A DNA stretch of 64,000 nt. Origin: Odiellus spinosus (lineage: Eukaryota > Arthropoda > Arachnida > Opiliones > Phalangiidae). The translations under genes were made by a program, and so were the position numbers. This document shows, one piece after another, positions 1-18,374 of this stretch. The notes under the pieces are model-generated. The model did no database searches. It was not told the origin of the DNA and worked only from the letters and a program-made list of their open reading frames with translations. The DNA lies in the NCBI GenBank assembly GCA_963920705.1, contig OY987226.1, positions 13,208,501-13,272,500 on the forward strand, in the 5' to 3' direction. Position 1 is the stretch's first letter; every line of letters begins with the position of its first letter.

Positions 1-1867
1 TCATACCACACGGAAAATCCAAGTCTGAAAAATATCCGGAAGTATTAGAAAATAAATCTGAAAGGTAAGCCACTTTCAAAAAACCAAATCCCATAGAATA
101 ACATTACGATTTGGCCATGCGCGAAACCAGCTAAGTACCAAAAAAGGGTCAACTTTAGAATTAATTTTAAAATACTTAGACTTAATATTTTTAAATGAAA
201 CTTGAAAAGTTCAACATTCGAACCTTGCTCTACCATTTAAAAGTGATTATATCTGTAACAAATAATTCCTCTTTTAGTTCTGTCAATCACTGGACTTGTC
301 CTCGAAAGAGTCGATTTTAATGTTATTCTATGGGAGAATGGAGCGTTTTGATTGGCTAGAGACTGAATTTTTTAGGAAATCAAAATAGCATTACAGATGA
401 TGATGGGCCCAATACATAGAACCCTACCGGGTTCTAAGAATATGGCCGAAAATACGATTTTTGATTTTTTTGTTATTGTTCCACCAATTTTAAAAATCTG
501 AATTTCTGAAAAAATTCAGGGGTCAACTTTGACCCAAAATACACATTATATATATATATTTTTTTAAATCAATTTTCAAATTTTAAAACGCTTTTAAAAC
601 AGTTGCTTTTGAGCGCTCTCCGGCGCGTGACTTAAAAGGCTATGGAAAACCTAAGCCTAATTTATCAAATTAGGCTTAGGTTTTGCGACTCAATTTCTCC
701 GCCTTAATCTTTCCTCTTTTTCATAAATTGTGGGCTAACTAATCGGTGTATTATTATGAAATTAGTCTTAAAATAAAGCTTGAAACTTAATTCATACCAC
801 ACGGGAAATCCAAGTTTGAAAAATATCTGAAAGTATTAGAAAATAAAACTGAAAGGTAAGCCACTTTCAAAAAACCAAATCCCATTACGAATTGGTCATG
901 ACTGAAACTAGCTAAGAAGCAAATTTAGGGTCAACTTCAAAATACTTAGACCTGAAACTTTAAAAGGGCAACATTCGAACCCTGGTCTACCATTTAAAAT
1001 TGATTTTTAACTGTAACAAATAATTCCTCTTTCAGTTCTGCGATGCAAGGGACATGTCATCGAAAGAGTCGATTTCAATGGGAAAATGGAGCGTTCTGAT
1101 TGGCTAAAGATACAATATTTTTAAGGAAATTGAAATTGCATTTCAAATGATGATCAGGCCATAACTTAGAACCCGTCTGGTTTCTCCGAATACAATTTTG
1201 GTAAACCTTTTAGAAAAAGATCAACTTTTGTTCAAAATTATAAACACAACGGTATATTTTTGTACAGTACATTTATTTCAAAATGTTTTTAAAACTTACA
1301 AAAGTATAATTATGAATTATGAAATTTTGTTTTGCACTTTGAAATTACATAAACAATACTAGTGCAGCTATTTATATAAATCTGGTAAATATTTTGGGAA
1401 ATATTAAATGTTTTTAACACTAACTTTTGTACAAAAAACTCAAAATGTTCTGTACAAAGTTGGAAGTTTACCAGATTATGCAAAAATTATTGAAAACAAA
1501 TTTTATTGAAATAGAAAAAAAAAACAATTTAATTTGAATGAAAAAAATTAAGATAAAGTTCTCGTCTTACGTGAATAAAACAATTATACCCACCTAAACT
1601 TACAAAATATTTTCAGGAATGTGAATTACTACCACTTATTTTAAAAATCCTTCTCATATTCAACCACCTCTTACTTTTTTAAAACATACACAAAATTATT
1701 ATTTCATTCTACAAACAAATTTTGAATTATCAATTTAGGCCTAAAACTTAAGCTATAGAAATGATCTTAAAAATAAAAAAGTTTAAATGTGAAAACTTTG
1801 GTTTGTTTTTGGGGGCGTAGCGTAGGAAAACACGCGGATAAATTAATGGAGCCTAAAATTGCCTCAC
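1..1867. repeat. Intergenic; diverged direct duplication of about 0.45 kb
   Basis: No gene is seen here. The first roughly 480 bases recur, diverged, from about 792 to 1200. Both copies open with a TCATACCACACGG-type segment, continue through AAGGTAAGCCACTTTC, and later share a block about a GAATGGAGCG/GAAAATGGAGCG motif and a CGAAAGAGTCGATTT motif. The offset is about 791 bases. A hairpin with 18-base perfect arms (646-663 and 667-684, loop ATC, motif CCTAAGCCTAATTT) lies between the copies. The rest is AT-rich and featureless. The sequence up to 1867 is presumably the 3' flank of the minus-strand gene that ends at 1868. Confidence 0.6.
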
Positions 1868-7830
<5,963 letters not shown>

Positions 7831-8958
7831 TCCTTCAAATTTCAGAACACAATAATAATAGAAAATTAGTGATATTTACTGCATGATTACTCTAATTCTA
7901 CTATACGCAAATTTGCTTTAGGCTTAGGACTTAAAAAGGAAATGAAAGGAACAAAAACTGAACAATACTGAAAATGACCAAGGCTTACCGGCAAAATAAT
8001 TGCGGTTTTTTTAAAGTTTATGATTTCATCTAGTCATTAAAACTTTCATAGTTCAAATTAAATGAAAATCAATCACGTTTTTAACATTCCGGAAAAATTA
8101 AATTAAAAAATTATTCATATTTATTTAAATTAATTATGTTATATTTCGATTCTTTTCAGGAAAAAACGCAACGTCAAGCTCATTAAGTATTTAAGTTTGA
8201 TAAATAAGACGCGAGCGATAATGGGATGAATGCTACTGTATTTTTCATAAGTACCGGAAATTTTGTAAATAAATAGTAGTTTTCAATCTGTAATAGTCGT
8301 AACTCGTTCAAATGTCTTTCTCAGGAGTCAGAAATCAGGGTATGTAAAGACCAGGTAGAGAAAAATGCTACTCTCTAGTCTCTATAACCACATCACCCAT
8401 AAGAAGAAGTCTATGATTTTGAATAAAGGCGGCAAACAAAATTTAACAAATACAGAGATTTCATATTGGTAGCTTTGTGCAGGCCAAGGAGCGAAATACT
8501 TGGCAAGTTGGTCCACAACATCATATACCATTATTAAGAGGTTTATTTGTTGCCGCACAAAACGTGTCATTTAAAACAATAGGAAAAAAAAGTATATCTA
8601 GAAAATCAAATCAAAAGGGGATAGAAAGTACTTTCTATCCCCTTTTGATCAAATTTACCAAGTTTAAAATTGTCGCGCCAATTCTATGACTAATCGTAGT
8701 CAATATCGGAAGCGGAAATAAACAAATGTCCAACTGCTTGTTAGTTATTTTATCTATGTGCAAGGCTAGTATAAAAAGTGGCGGCGTGACCGTGACGTCA
8801 ATGGTCGTGGTAATTCGCTTAAGTTCTCGGTGTATACATACCCTGTTTGGAGTAATATTGTAATAGTGTAATAATAGTGGTCGCTTTGATTGATTGTTTT
8901 GACGTTCTGATGTTGTAGTTATTTCGAAATATAAAAATTGTTAATTTAATTTTAAATT
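7831..8958. promoter_or_regulatory. Shared divergent intergenic region between the L3MBTL2 and NUP54 genes
   Basis: The two genes are head-to-head, with 1128 bases between their start codons. Near NUP54 there is a TATA-like TATAAAAA (8770-8777) and a perfect CRE-type TGACGTCA (8793-8800). A 40-base perfect palindrome lies at 8610-8649. No other gene is supported. Promoter function is inferred from position and motif only. Confidence 0.4.
8610..8649. repeat. Perfect 40-bp palindrome
   Basis: The left arm 8610-8629 (ATCAAAAGGGGATAGAAAGT) is followed with no spacer by its exact reverse complement at 8630-8649. It lies about 310 bases upstream of the NUP54 start codon. Confidence 0.95.
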
Positions 8959-11711
8959 ATGGCTGCTGGATTTAAATTTGGTACACCTACTAGCCAACCT
9001 GGCAGCCTCTTCGGCACCAGTTTTAACGCCATAACCTCGCAACCAGCGTTTTCATTTGGTACAACAACCAGTGCAACTTCAGCTCCAGCATTGGGTTTTG
9101 GAGCAGGAACAACTCAGAGTAAATAAATTTGATTGCGCTTACGTTAATGAGAATTCATCTAAACGTCTTTATCCTTTAGGTTTTGGTTTCGGAGCACCCA
9201 CTTCTCAACCCCAACCTACATTCAACTTCGCACCAGCTTCTTCAACTCCAGCATTCTCCTTCGGTGCGCAACCAACAGCTACAACATCAACCAGTCTCTT
9301 TGGAGGTTTAGGATCAACGTTCCAATTAGGCGGTCTGCCAACAGCCACCGCAACACCATTTAGTGCGTCTTGGTTTAAAGAAAAACTTTTTGGAAATCGT
9401 ACTAAAAATCTTTATAATTAGATTTACAAGCTGGCAGCGCATTTGGGACCAATACGACCCAAAGTACCGCTTTCGGAGGAGGACTAACATTCGGAGCTCC
9501 ACCTCAACAAGTTCAAAATCCGGCTCAAGTTAACATAAATAATGTCGCCAATATCTGGAATAGTTTATCCATGCCGATTCTTTTCGGAGATGAAAGAGAC
9601 ACAATTTTGGCTAAATGGAATCAACTACAAGCTTTCTGGGGAACCGGGAAAGCTTACTTCGCTCAAAATATGCCTCCAGTTGATTTTAACCCCCAAAATC
9701 CTTTCTGTAGATTTAAAGTAACTTTTAATTATTTAATTATACTCATTACTCCTCTAACTGTACAATTAATTTGTAGGCTGTTGGGTATAGTTCGTTACCA
9801 ACGAGTAAACCCGAAGATGGTCTCGTTGCCCTTAGTATCAACAAAAAAGAATCAGAGGTTCGAAATCAACAACAGCAATTGATTGAAGGGTTAAACCGAA
9901 TCTTAGGAAACAAACCTACTCTCTCTATCTACGTTGATGGAATTAAATCATTTCCTGATGACAAGTAAATACCCAAATCATTTGAAAAATCAGTCCCGAT
10001 TAATGTCTCAAATCTAAAATATTATTATTTAGGACAGAAATAGTAATATATATTGTTGAACGAGCGCAAACCGGATTCTCCCGTCGCATCTCAACTAACG
10101 AAATTTGCTCCTATTTGGAACAAGTTACAGTGAAACCGCAATTGGCTTCCATGTCCATTGTTTCAGTTGTCCCTAAAATAGCTCCAAATAAGGAACAGTT
10201 AAAACTTTATTTGGATAATCCTCCCGCTGGCATTGATCCTTTACTTTGGCAACAAGCCAAACTCGATAACCCAGATCCTGATCACTTGATCCCAGTGCCA
10301 ATGATCGGTTTCCAGGAATTGAGTCAACGATTAAAATGTCAGTCACAGGAAACCAAACAGCACGAGGAAAGATTAGACGTAAGAGATTCAGGATGGTATT
10401 TCGTACAGTTGAATCTCATTATGCAACAAAACACTGTAACACAAAAACAAACAAAAAGTGACCACTTTTTGGCTCGAAATTCAAATTTTCGCGCCAAAAA
10501 CTGGTCTACCTTAGAATATCAGTAATTTTTAAAGTGAAACTATATATCTGACCCATCCATAACATTTACATTAAAGTTAATCACTCTTTTAATCCCATTG
10601 ACATAGTTAATAGCCGATGAGATTGGAGAGTTGCAGAGAAGAAACTCAACAACGGTGGCTAAAATCACAGATTTTAAAAGAAAACAATTAAATTTGGCAC
10701 ATAGAGTTCTTAAAGTAATAGCGGAAGTTGAATCAAGTGAAGTATGAAATTTACCACCTTTTTTTTTGTGGCACTTTAGATTATGGTTAGTCAAGAAATT
10801 CGGCGGAAAATGGGTTTTTCAATACAAGCCGAGGAAGAAAACCTTAGAGTTCAACTCGAAAACATTCAATTGGAACTTAATACCCCAACCCAATTTAAGG
10901 TTAGTAACTACAGAAAATGGACCGAATTAACTGATAACTTTACAGAGATGGTAAAATAGGCCGTAACTATGCAGAGAGAATAATAAAATAAAAAGTTGCT
11001 AACCTTCACAGAAATTAGGAAATAACTGGGCAGAGATGGTAAAAATAGCCCTAACTTTGCTTAGTTATGGCCAACAATTAGGCCAAGTAGGCAGATGCCT
11101 ATGGGCCCCCTGAGGTTTATGGGGACCCTGAGAAAATAAAACATCAATGTATGGGACTGCCTAGGGGCCCGCGCCAATAGTCTTAATCTGGCACTGGAGT
11201 TAAAATCAAACCCAAAGTATCTACTTTGGGTTTGATTATAACATATATATGTGGATATACTAGTCATAACATTGGAAAAATAGTTAAAGGGTGATACACA
11301 GCTAAATGTCGTCCAGCCTAATGAAATGAAAAGGCGCCTACATAAAATATGACTACAAAATAACACGTGTTTTCTTTTGAGCATAATTTTTTTTTTTTTT
11401 TTGGATTTAAAATAGATCAAATATGGATTAAAATAGATCATTAAGATTTAGATTCAAAATAATCTACACATTTTCAGGGTCGTTTAAACGAGTTACTATC
11501 TCAAATAAGGCTGCAAAATCATAGACAAGCTTTGGCCGGAGTTAATGAACAATATCAAATTGATAATATAATAAGAGATGAAATTCATCAACATTTAAAA
11601 TGCCAACAAGAAGGAATCGCTCATTTGGTTAACATCATAAAAGATGATTTAGAAGATTTAAAAATAATCGAAACTGGTTTAAAAGATGTTCTTGATGGCA
11701 GAAAACAGTAA
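8959..11711 (+). CDS. NUP54: Nucleoporin Nup54 (p54), FG-repeat subunit of the central channel
   Basis: Eight exons: 8959-9118, 9180-9362, 9431-9717, 9777-9964, 10033-10378, 10607-10736, 10796-10899, 11478-11711 (543 aa). The exon 6 end is uncertain: 10736 joins 10796 in frame, and a donor at 10742 is the alternative. The first 150 or so residues are an FG/GLFG-type disordered domain (FSFGTTT, GFGAGTT, FNFAPASS, SLFGGLGS). The remainder is the alpha/beta and coiled-coil region that assembles with Nup62 and Nup58 in the nuclear pore central channel. Hallmarks of the family are a WNQLQAFWGTGKAYF block, PPAGIDPLLWQQAKLDNPDP and, near the end, IIKDDLEDL. Human Nup54, from memory, is about 507 aa, so the gene is complete. 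AATAAA follows at 11750-11755. Confidence 0.96.
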
Positions 11712-11749
11712 AAATTTCGTTTGTGAACAATTTTCTTCTCTGAAATTGA

Positions 11750-11755
11750 AATAAA
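11750..11755 (+). terminator. Polyadenylation signal of the NUP54 gene
   Basis: AATAAA, 39 bases after the NUP54 stop codon, in an AT-rich context. Confidence 0.7.
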
Positions 11756-14054
11756 GTTGTATTTTACTTCAATCTTACAATTTTTTATTTTTTGTTATCT
11801 TTCCTATACAGCGATAACTTACAGGAAAAAGACATTTAGGTTTTAAACTTCGTTAAATGGAATGTCAAGCATTGAAAGAACAATCCTCTTTTAGTTTAAT
11901 TACGCTAATATAAAATATTAAAGTTTTTCACTTCCTTTATTTAATAATATTTGATAAAATATTTAGAGTTAAGCCACGACATTAAACCATCTGAATCCTA
12001 CTACTATTAGTTATCATACCTCTACTAAATTAACACTTTGATAGGAAGTATGGGACCGTTAAGGCATTTTTTTTTTTTTTGATGTATTTAAAATTTTTAA
12101 ATAAGCAAATTTAAAAAGTCTATACGTCTTGATCACCTTGTTAAAACCAAGAGAGATATCTTAAGTCTAAAAACCCTTCCATGAGGGTAACAGAATTACA
12201 AGGCGATCCCTGAAATTTTTTCAATAATTTAAAGAGATTATAAGGGCCAACTAATTGCCTTAAACGCATTATATCTGGAGCTACGACTAAATAAATCGGG
12301 GAAACAAGAACTTGCTTGTGTTAAGCAGACTATTGATTTTATACTCATTTAAAGAAAATTTAGAAGCATAAGTAACATAATAGATATAAGAATGACACTT
12401 TCCATTGGTGTGTTTTACTTTGATAGATAAGATACTCTGAACGAGACTGGCGCCATCTATCGGCTAAATCACGGATTTTGGACTTCGGTCATTCTTAAAA
12501 AATTACATATTAAGTTCTATTTTTTAGTAATTTAAATTAATAAAACAATTAAAAATGGGTAAAAACTAGTTTGCGAGCTGTAGTAGCTCAAAAATGATTG
12601 ACCTTGACTCGTCTTCACCTAGGCTATGAAGCCTCTTTATCTGTGATTTTTTAGAGATATGGCGCATTCAATAAAAACCCTTTTATTTTAATTCAGAAAT
12701 CAGTGGTGCATTCACGTGACAAAACTCAGTCAATCTGGTGTATTTTATTTTCCCATCATGCTCTTGGCGCAAGATTTTTAGCGTTGAAAAATTTGAATTC
12801 TTTTGTTAGGTACTACCATAAGTCAATTATTTCACCCGTAAGTTACAAACGAGGGTCGTTTTAGCGTAACCAATCTCGCAACTCAAACAAGAGGTGGTAG
12901 CTTGAAACTTTCTCAATGCAGGCTAGTTTCCTGTCAAGAGGAATTTGGTGTGGTATGGAGAATTAACTAGGTTTCTCCGCGAGGTGGCGTTGGGCTTCAA
13001 ATTTCTATCTCCTGTATGGTTCTGAATACGAAGGGTTCTATGGGGAACTCAAACTTTTGGGTGAAGAATTAATATGCTTATGGTACTACATTTACCACTG
13101 TTTGCCATTTTATAATGCTTATCAACACCAGTTTTTGTTATACATCTTTAACTAACAAGAGATTGTTAATGGTGCGGCAAATCTAATATGTAGCTTGAAG
13201 CCTCAACCATAACATTAACAGAAATTGTCAAACTTATATCTATCATGTTATTTATGATAGGAGCAATTTACGTAAAATAATAGACACTAAGAGAAACCCA
13301 TAAGTATAAGCAACTCAAGCTTTGTTTGAAATTTATCTAGTGTACTTAGCACAAGCCAGTACTTTTTTAATAAGGTGTTAAAAGATATTAAACCTTTTTA
13401 AATTGACTATGTGTTTCTAGTTTCTTCTAATAATTATTCTCTTTCTGTACAAGGGATAATTTAGATCATAGATCTTAGAATAGCCGTACCTTAGTCCTTA
13501 AAACTTTGATACATACGAATTATAAAACAATCAGCTGAAGATAAAGCCCCTTTAAAGTTTTATCTACGCAAACCCCTCTAGATTTCTCCGATGACTTCTG
13601 ATTATTTCATCTCATCTTCCATTTCACTCTTGATAATAATAAAAACTATATAAAAGACTAAACAGTTTCGTCCATTTACAAGTCTTGTATCTGGTCTTTG
13701 GGTTTGGCATCAAGAGAAAAATGTAATAATGGACCAATTTAAAGGGAAAAGAACCAACATGTTCACGGAAAAATCCATAATTTATGGAAAGAGCCAAAAG
13801 CGATAAAATATGCAGGGATGAAGGGGGGAGTGACGGAAATTTTAAACTTATGGGGTGCAAAAAACTGAAGTGTTCTATTTACTTCAAGTCATCGAAGAAA
13901 CGAAGAGGAAATGTGTTTTTTTTTTATTTTATCAAATTAAATTGTGTAACAATTATTTTAAAAACTTAACATTTCCTTCCATTTCCCTTCAAATTTTTCT
14001 TTGGCATTCAGGCGTATTATTTGTTTACACTTACTAACAATTAAGTGCTTTAAA

Positions 14055-14934
14055 TTAAAGGGAATGTGAAACGCAAGATACTAGACTTTTAGTGAGTTAG
14101 ATCTGAAATTTGAATTTATAGCTATTGCTAACAAAATGAAACTAAAACCTTGTTAAAATCCAATTCTCGTAGATAAGAATTAGGTTTGATATATCCAAGT
14201 TCAGTCCTAGTTGCCAAGGGGTTAAGAACTTTTGTTATAGTTGCTGAGCCTTGGCTTTGCAGCCGGCACAGCAAGATCACTGGACACTCTATTTCGTTAT
14301 AACCAGAGATCGTCTGCTAAACTATAGATCCAAATCTAAGACTATATAATGTACTGTATACAGTAAACATGTTTAGTAATAACATCAAAAAATGTATTCA
14401 ACTTCTTTTGAGCATAACATCTAAAAATTTGTTTAACTATGGAGCGTGAGTCACTGGTTACAAATACAAGATTTAAGTAAGAATTTTATTCAATTTCAAA
14501 TATGTTAACCTCAAAACCAGAAATAGATGAACCGAAATTATCAACGAGAGCTTAGATTGGGAAATGCATTTTTTTTGGAGTGAATGGGGAGGGTAAGCAC
14601 TGGGGGAATGGGCTTCCTCGGCCTCAAGGAAATACCGAGGAGGATCTTGGGAAACTGATCGCCCCACGTAGCGACGGCTGCAAACCAAGCCAGGTGGCGC
14701 ATTCAACGTTTCTCGGCTAGGCGAAATTCTGAGGGGGAGGGGGCTACAACTGTCGTCAAAGAGAGAGGAAACGGAGAACTTGCCTGCAGCGTTAGAGGAA
14801 TAGCTCGTTGATAATTTCGGTTCATCTATTTCTGTCAAAACTTACGAATCTTTTTAAAAGTTTTAAAAAAAGAAATGTAAGTTTGAAGCTAAAATATTTG
14901 AAATCAAATCTTTAGCGTTTCACATTCCCTTTAA
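14055..14934. mobile_element. TTAA-flanked inverted-repeat element, family C (880 bp)
   Basis: Both ends are TTAA followed by AGGGAATGTGAAACGC, or its complement at the right end (GCGTTTCACATTCCCT then TTAA). A minus-strand open frame of 121 codons (14838-14473) lies inside. It is rich in Ser and Pro, resembles nothing I know and has no visible transposase motif. This is a probable non-autonomous DNA transposon. Confidence 0.75.
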
Positions 14935-15238
14935 GAAATTAAATTTTACTTTTCAACTTATCCCTTGATATATTAAATTATTAATATTTTTCGCAACTTT
15001 GCGAATTTGATAAAAATGATCTAATATCTACTTAAAGATACACGTGCACACGTAGAACGTTTAAAAATACAGCTTGTGTTAAAGTTATAAACCTTTCTTA
15101 ATCTCTTTGAGAAAAAAAAATATATAATACAATATTAGCGTACTTCTATATTCGATGAGAGGGTATAATTATATGAAATGTAGAAATAGTAGATTCAAAC
15201 AAAATAAGCTCATAGATAAATCAAATGTTGCTTCATAA

Positions 15239-16270
15239 AGCGAGGCTGTCACATTTTTATTTTTTTTTTTTTTTTTTAATTATATCAGATATCAGAGTGA
15301 CCAGAGAAATATCTTGAATTATTTATGAGAAAAATAGGAAATTCAGTTGCGAATTAGAGGAAAATAAAGGATAAATAACGCTAAAATTATATGAAAATAT
15401 ATGAGAAATAATAGAAGCACTGCAGTTAACTCCCATATAAATAATTTGAGGTTTTAAAAGGAAAAAAGAAAAAATGAGTGGCAGTGATAGGGAAAAAATA
15501 GTTTCGGGATGGCGGCTCATTAGAAGCGACATCGGGTGGAAACTCCTAGTCTCCCATACAAAAAAGTTAGTCTTAAGAGATCTTGGGGAAGTCTTCCATT
15601 ATGTTGGGAAGTCGTAAAGTGACTATCTGCGATTTTCAAATCCCCTTTAAAGTCGCCTTCTTTTCTACCTTAGCAGACGACGTTGTACAAAACAAACTGT
15701 ACACTGTACAGTCAAAGCTAGGCTGCTTGCGTAAGGGAAGAGCATTTTAAAGGGGAAAGTTTCTGAGCAGATAGGGTCTTTAAAAGCTTGTAGTGTTCTT
15801 GAGGACCTCTTCAGATAAGACTAACTTTTTTCAGTAAGGGCTGTTACAGTAAATAGATAGGTTAAAACTACAGGAAAATATGTGAAAAAATATTAGGACG
15901 GTATCGAAAATATAGAAAGTCTGGTCACCCTGCAGATATTCCAAAAATTTACAACTCTAGGTTGACGTGCTTGGAATAAACTTCAAAATTAAAATGGCAA
16001 AAATATATAGATTTGTTTGTGGAAAGAAAAGTTTCAAATAAAATACAAGATTTTCTGGATTAAGTAGTTAGAATCAACTTTAGGCGCTATAATAAATCCA
16101 CAAGTCTTTAATGATGACAAGGTATTGTGGGAAATTTTGATATTTAAATATTTCGAAAGATGGCGGTTAAAAAAAAATTATTTTTAATGTTACGGAAATT
16201 TTTTTCTACTCCCAAAATGCAAGCGATATTCCATTTGAAACTCATTAAAAATTTGTGTCAGCCTCACTTT
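15239..16270. mobile_element. CTGTCAC-terminus element, copy 1, with nested inverted repeats
   Basis: The left end reads GCGAGGCTGTCACA and the right end reads TGTGTCAGCCTCACTTT, inverted complements of each other. Inside are two further inverted repeats, one with arms around GAGTGACCAGA (about 15294) and TCTGGTCACCC (about 15920), and another with arms AAAAAAGTTAGTCTTA (about 15560) and TAAGACTAACTTTTTT (about 15815). This suggests stacked insertions. Confidence 0.6.
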
Positions 16271-16699
16271 ATTTTAAATGTATAACTAGCAACATGTTAT
16301 TTTAATCGATACGCATAAAAACATTAAAACTAACCAATGTATTTCTTGTTAATTTAAAAGTTAATTAAAAAAGTTGTTTCGAGTCCGCTATAAACTAATT
16401 GTAAAAAACTGATAAAAATTGTCAAAATATCTGCAGCTGTTCAAAGAGCGTGTTAAAAAATTCACCCGCAACATTTTAAATGGATGGTGAAAAGGAAAAT
16501 GTGGATTTTTATTGATTCTACTTCTAAAAATAATTCATAACCTTCCGATTTTGGCATTCAATAAAAATTCAGAGCAACTATAGCACAGCCATAAATTTAA
16601 ATTTCTTGCAGAAAATATAGGATTATTACTTTTTTAAAATTTCAACAAAAATATCTTTTAAAAAAATGAAAATTTTACTTTCCCAGCTCGAAAATCTTA

Positions 16700-17622
16700 A
16701 GTATGGTCATGGAATAATAAGCACAGGAATAGAAATGGGAACGCAATACCGACCCCATCCGAGAGGCTCACCACCCACAGACGGGAGTGTTAGGGGGGGA
16801 AACAAAAAGGGGAACTGGGGTAAAATATTTGTGACGTACTTTGAGACACATCATTTGTCGCCCTCTTACCATAGAGGGAAACAATATTAGATTTTTTTTT
16901 TTTTTTTTTTTCGCGCGTACCCGAAGAATTTCTTTTCAATAGTTTCTTGAATAGTGAAAAACGTGGTCCAAGAAAGGGGGTAGAAACGGGTTTGACGTCA
17001 CTCTTAAACCCCTCATCCCACGTGGCTCTATGAAACCCCAAACTATCTCCCGCTAAGCGCACCTGGATCTTCAGTTTTCGCGCGCTTATTTTAGAAAAAG
17101 AGATATTTTACACACAAAAAACCCCAAAACTAAAATGTTCAAAAATAGTTTCCACAGTGACCATAATTATCACAAAACATGATTATTTGATTTAATATCA
17201 TAATGTGTTAATATATCTTTTCGATTGATTGCTTCTATGCACAGCAAACACTTCTGAAGATTTTTAATTGGTTTTGGTACTGGATAATATTTTACTCCAC
17301 GATTGCACGATTTATTACATTTACTGTAGTTTTTACAATTACGATAAACACAATATTTTCCATTGTTATTGAATACTAAAATTTAAAACTGAAGACAGCC
17401 GTTGGTACGTTCCGAACCTTCAAATTCCAGATCGTAAAATTATTTTTAAAATCTGGATGGCGCGATAGTAGTTGATTTATCACGTGATGTTCTATACCCT
17501 ACTGCGACCCCCTAAAATTTCTACCCACCCCTTTCCCCCGTTTGTGGGAGTTGGCATAGATACCCGCTTAGAGCTCGGCGCTTCATTTCTATTCCTTTGC
17601 TTATTATTCCATGGTATGGTTG
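16700..17622. mobile_element. Inverted-repeat element with long imperfect arms, family F
   Basis: The left arm from about 16702 carries CATGGAATAATAAGCACAGG and AATAGAAATG. The right arm near 17540-17622 carries the complement (CATTTCTATTCCTTTGC, TTATTATTCCATGG). Similarity continues inward for about 80 bases around the (A)GACGGG/CCCGTTTG segment. The interior holds a poly(T) run at 16893-16910 and no convincing gene. Confidence 0.65.
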
Positions 17623-18374
17623 AGCAGTAATAGTGTGAAGCAATATATAAACCTAGGCTAATATGGTCTTCTTATGCCCAACGTTCAAGTTTTTAATGAT
17701 AGTATTTTGGTAAAAATAAACTAATTGAAAATTATAGAGTTTGTAGATCATAAAAAAATATCAGCTGCTGAGGCACACTCTTTGAATCAAGTTAATTCTA
17801 ATTCATGATTATTTTCGCGCACACAGTCGTGCAAAACATTTATGAAGCCAAAGGCATGGAGTCTTTTGATTAGTCAGAGGTCCTCCTCTTAATAGTATGT
17901 CTATATCTGAATCTTTACAAATTTTTGTGCATCAGAGACAATTACCTAATGTTTTTATACTTTATACTGCTAGAATCTGAGTAAAAAAAAAAAAAAACAC
18001 TTAATTTTCCTCTTCACCCTCCCTTCAAAATCTTGGATTGAAAGCAGATTTTGACATTTATACCAGTCAGAAAAGAAAGTTAAGCTTAAATAGTAACTTT
18101 TAATTAACTATAAATTAATTAGAAAGCCTAATTTTAAGTTTATATATTAATAAAAATAAAATAAAAAACTAATTAATAGTAATTATGAAATTTTGACTAG
18201 AATGTACGTCCAACAACATTCCCACTTATAAAAAAAATAACTGCGTGGTTTTAACGAATAAACATTTAACTAAATCTAAACTCTAGAGAGGCAAAATGCC
18301 AGAAACTAAGTACTAGTCGAGGCTAACGGGGTTCGAAAGGCCATAGTTTTTAAAGCATTTTTATCTATTTTTTT

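Larger units (their letters stand above)
11712..18374. other. Gene-poor interval between the NUP54 and PGM2 genes
   Basis: The two flanking genes converge on this 6.7 kb interval. Apart from the inverted-repeat elements listed separately (14055-14934, 15239-16270, about 16700-17622) I see only AT-rich sequence and short homopolymers. The open frames here are short and none resembles a known protein. Confidence 0.6.

Noticed and set aside
14473..14838. 121-codon minus-strand frame as a transposase
   Set aside because: It lies inside a TTAA element but has no recognisable catalytic motif and is too short; treated as chance or remnant.
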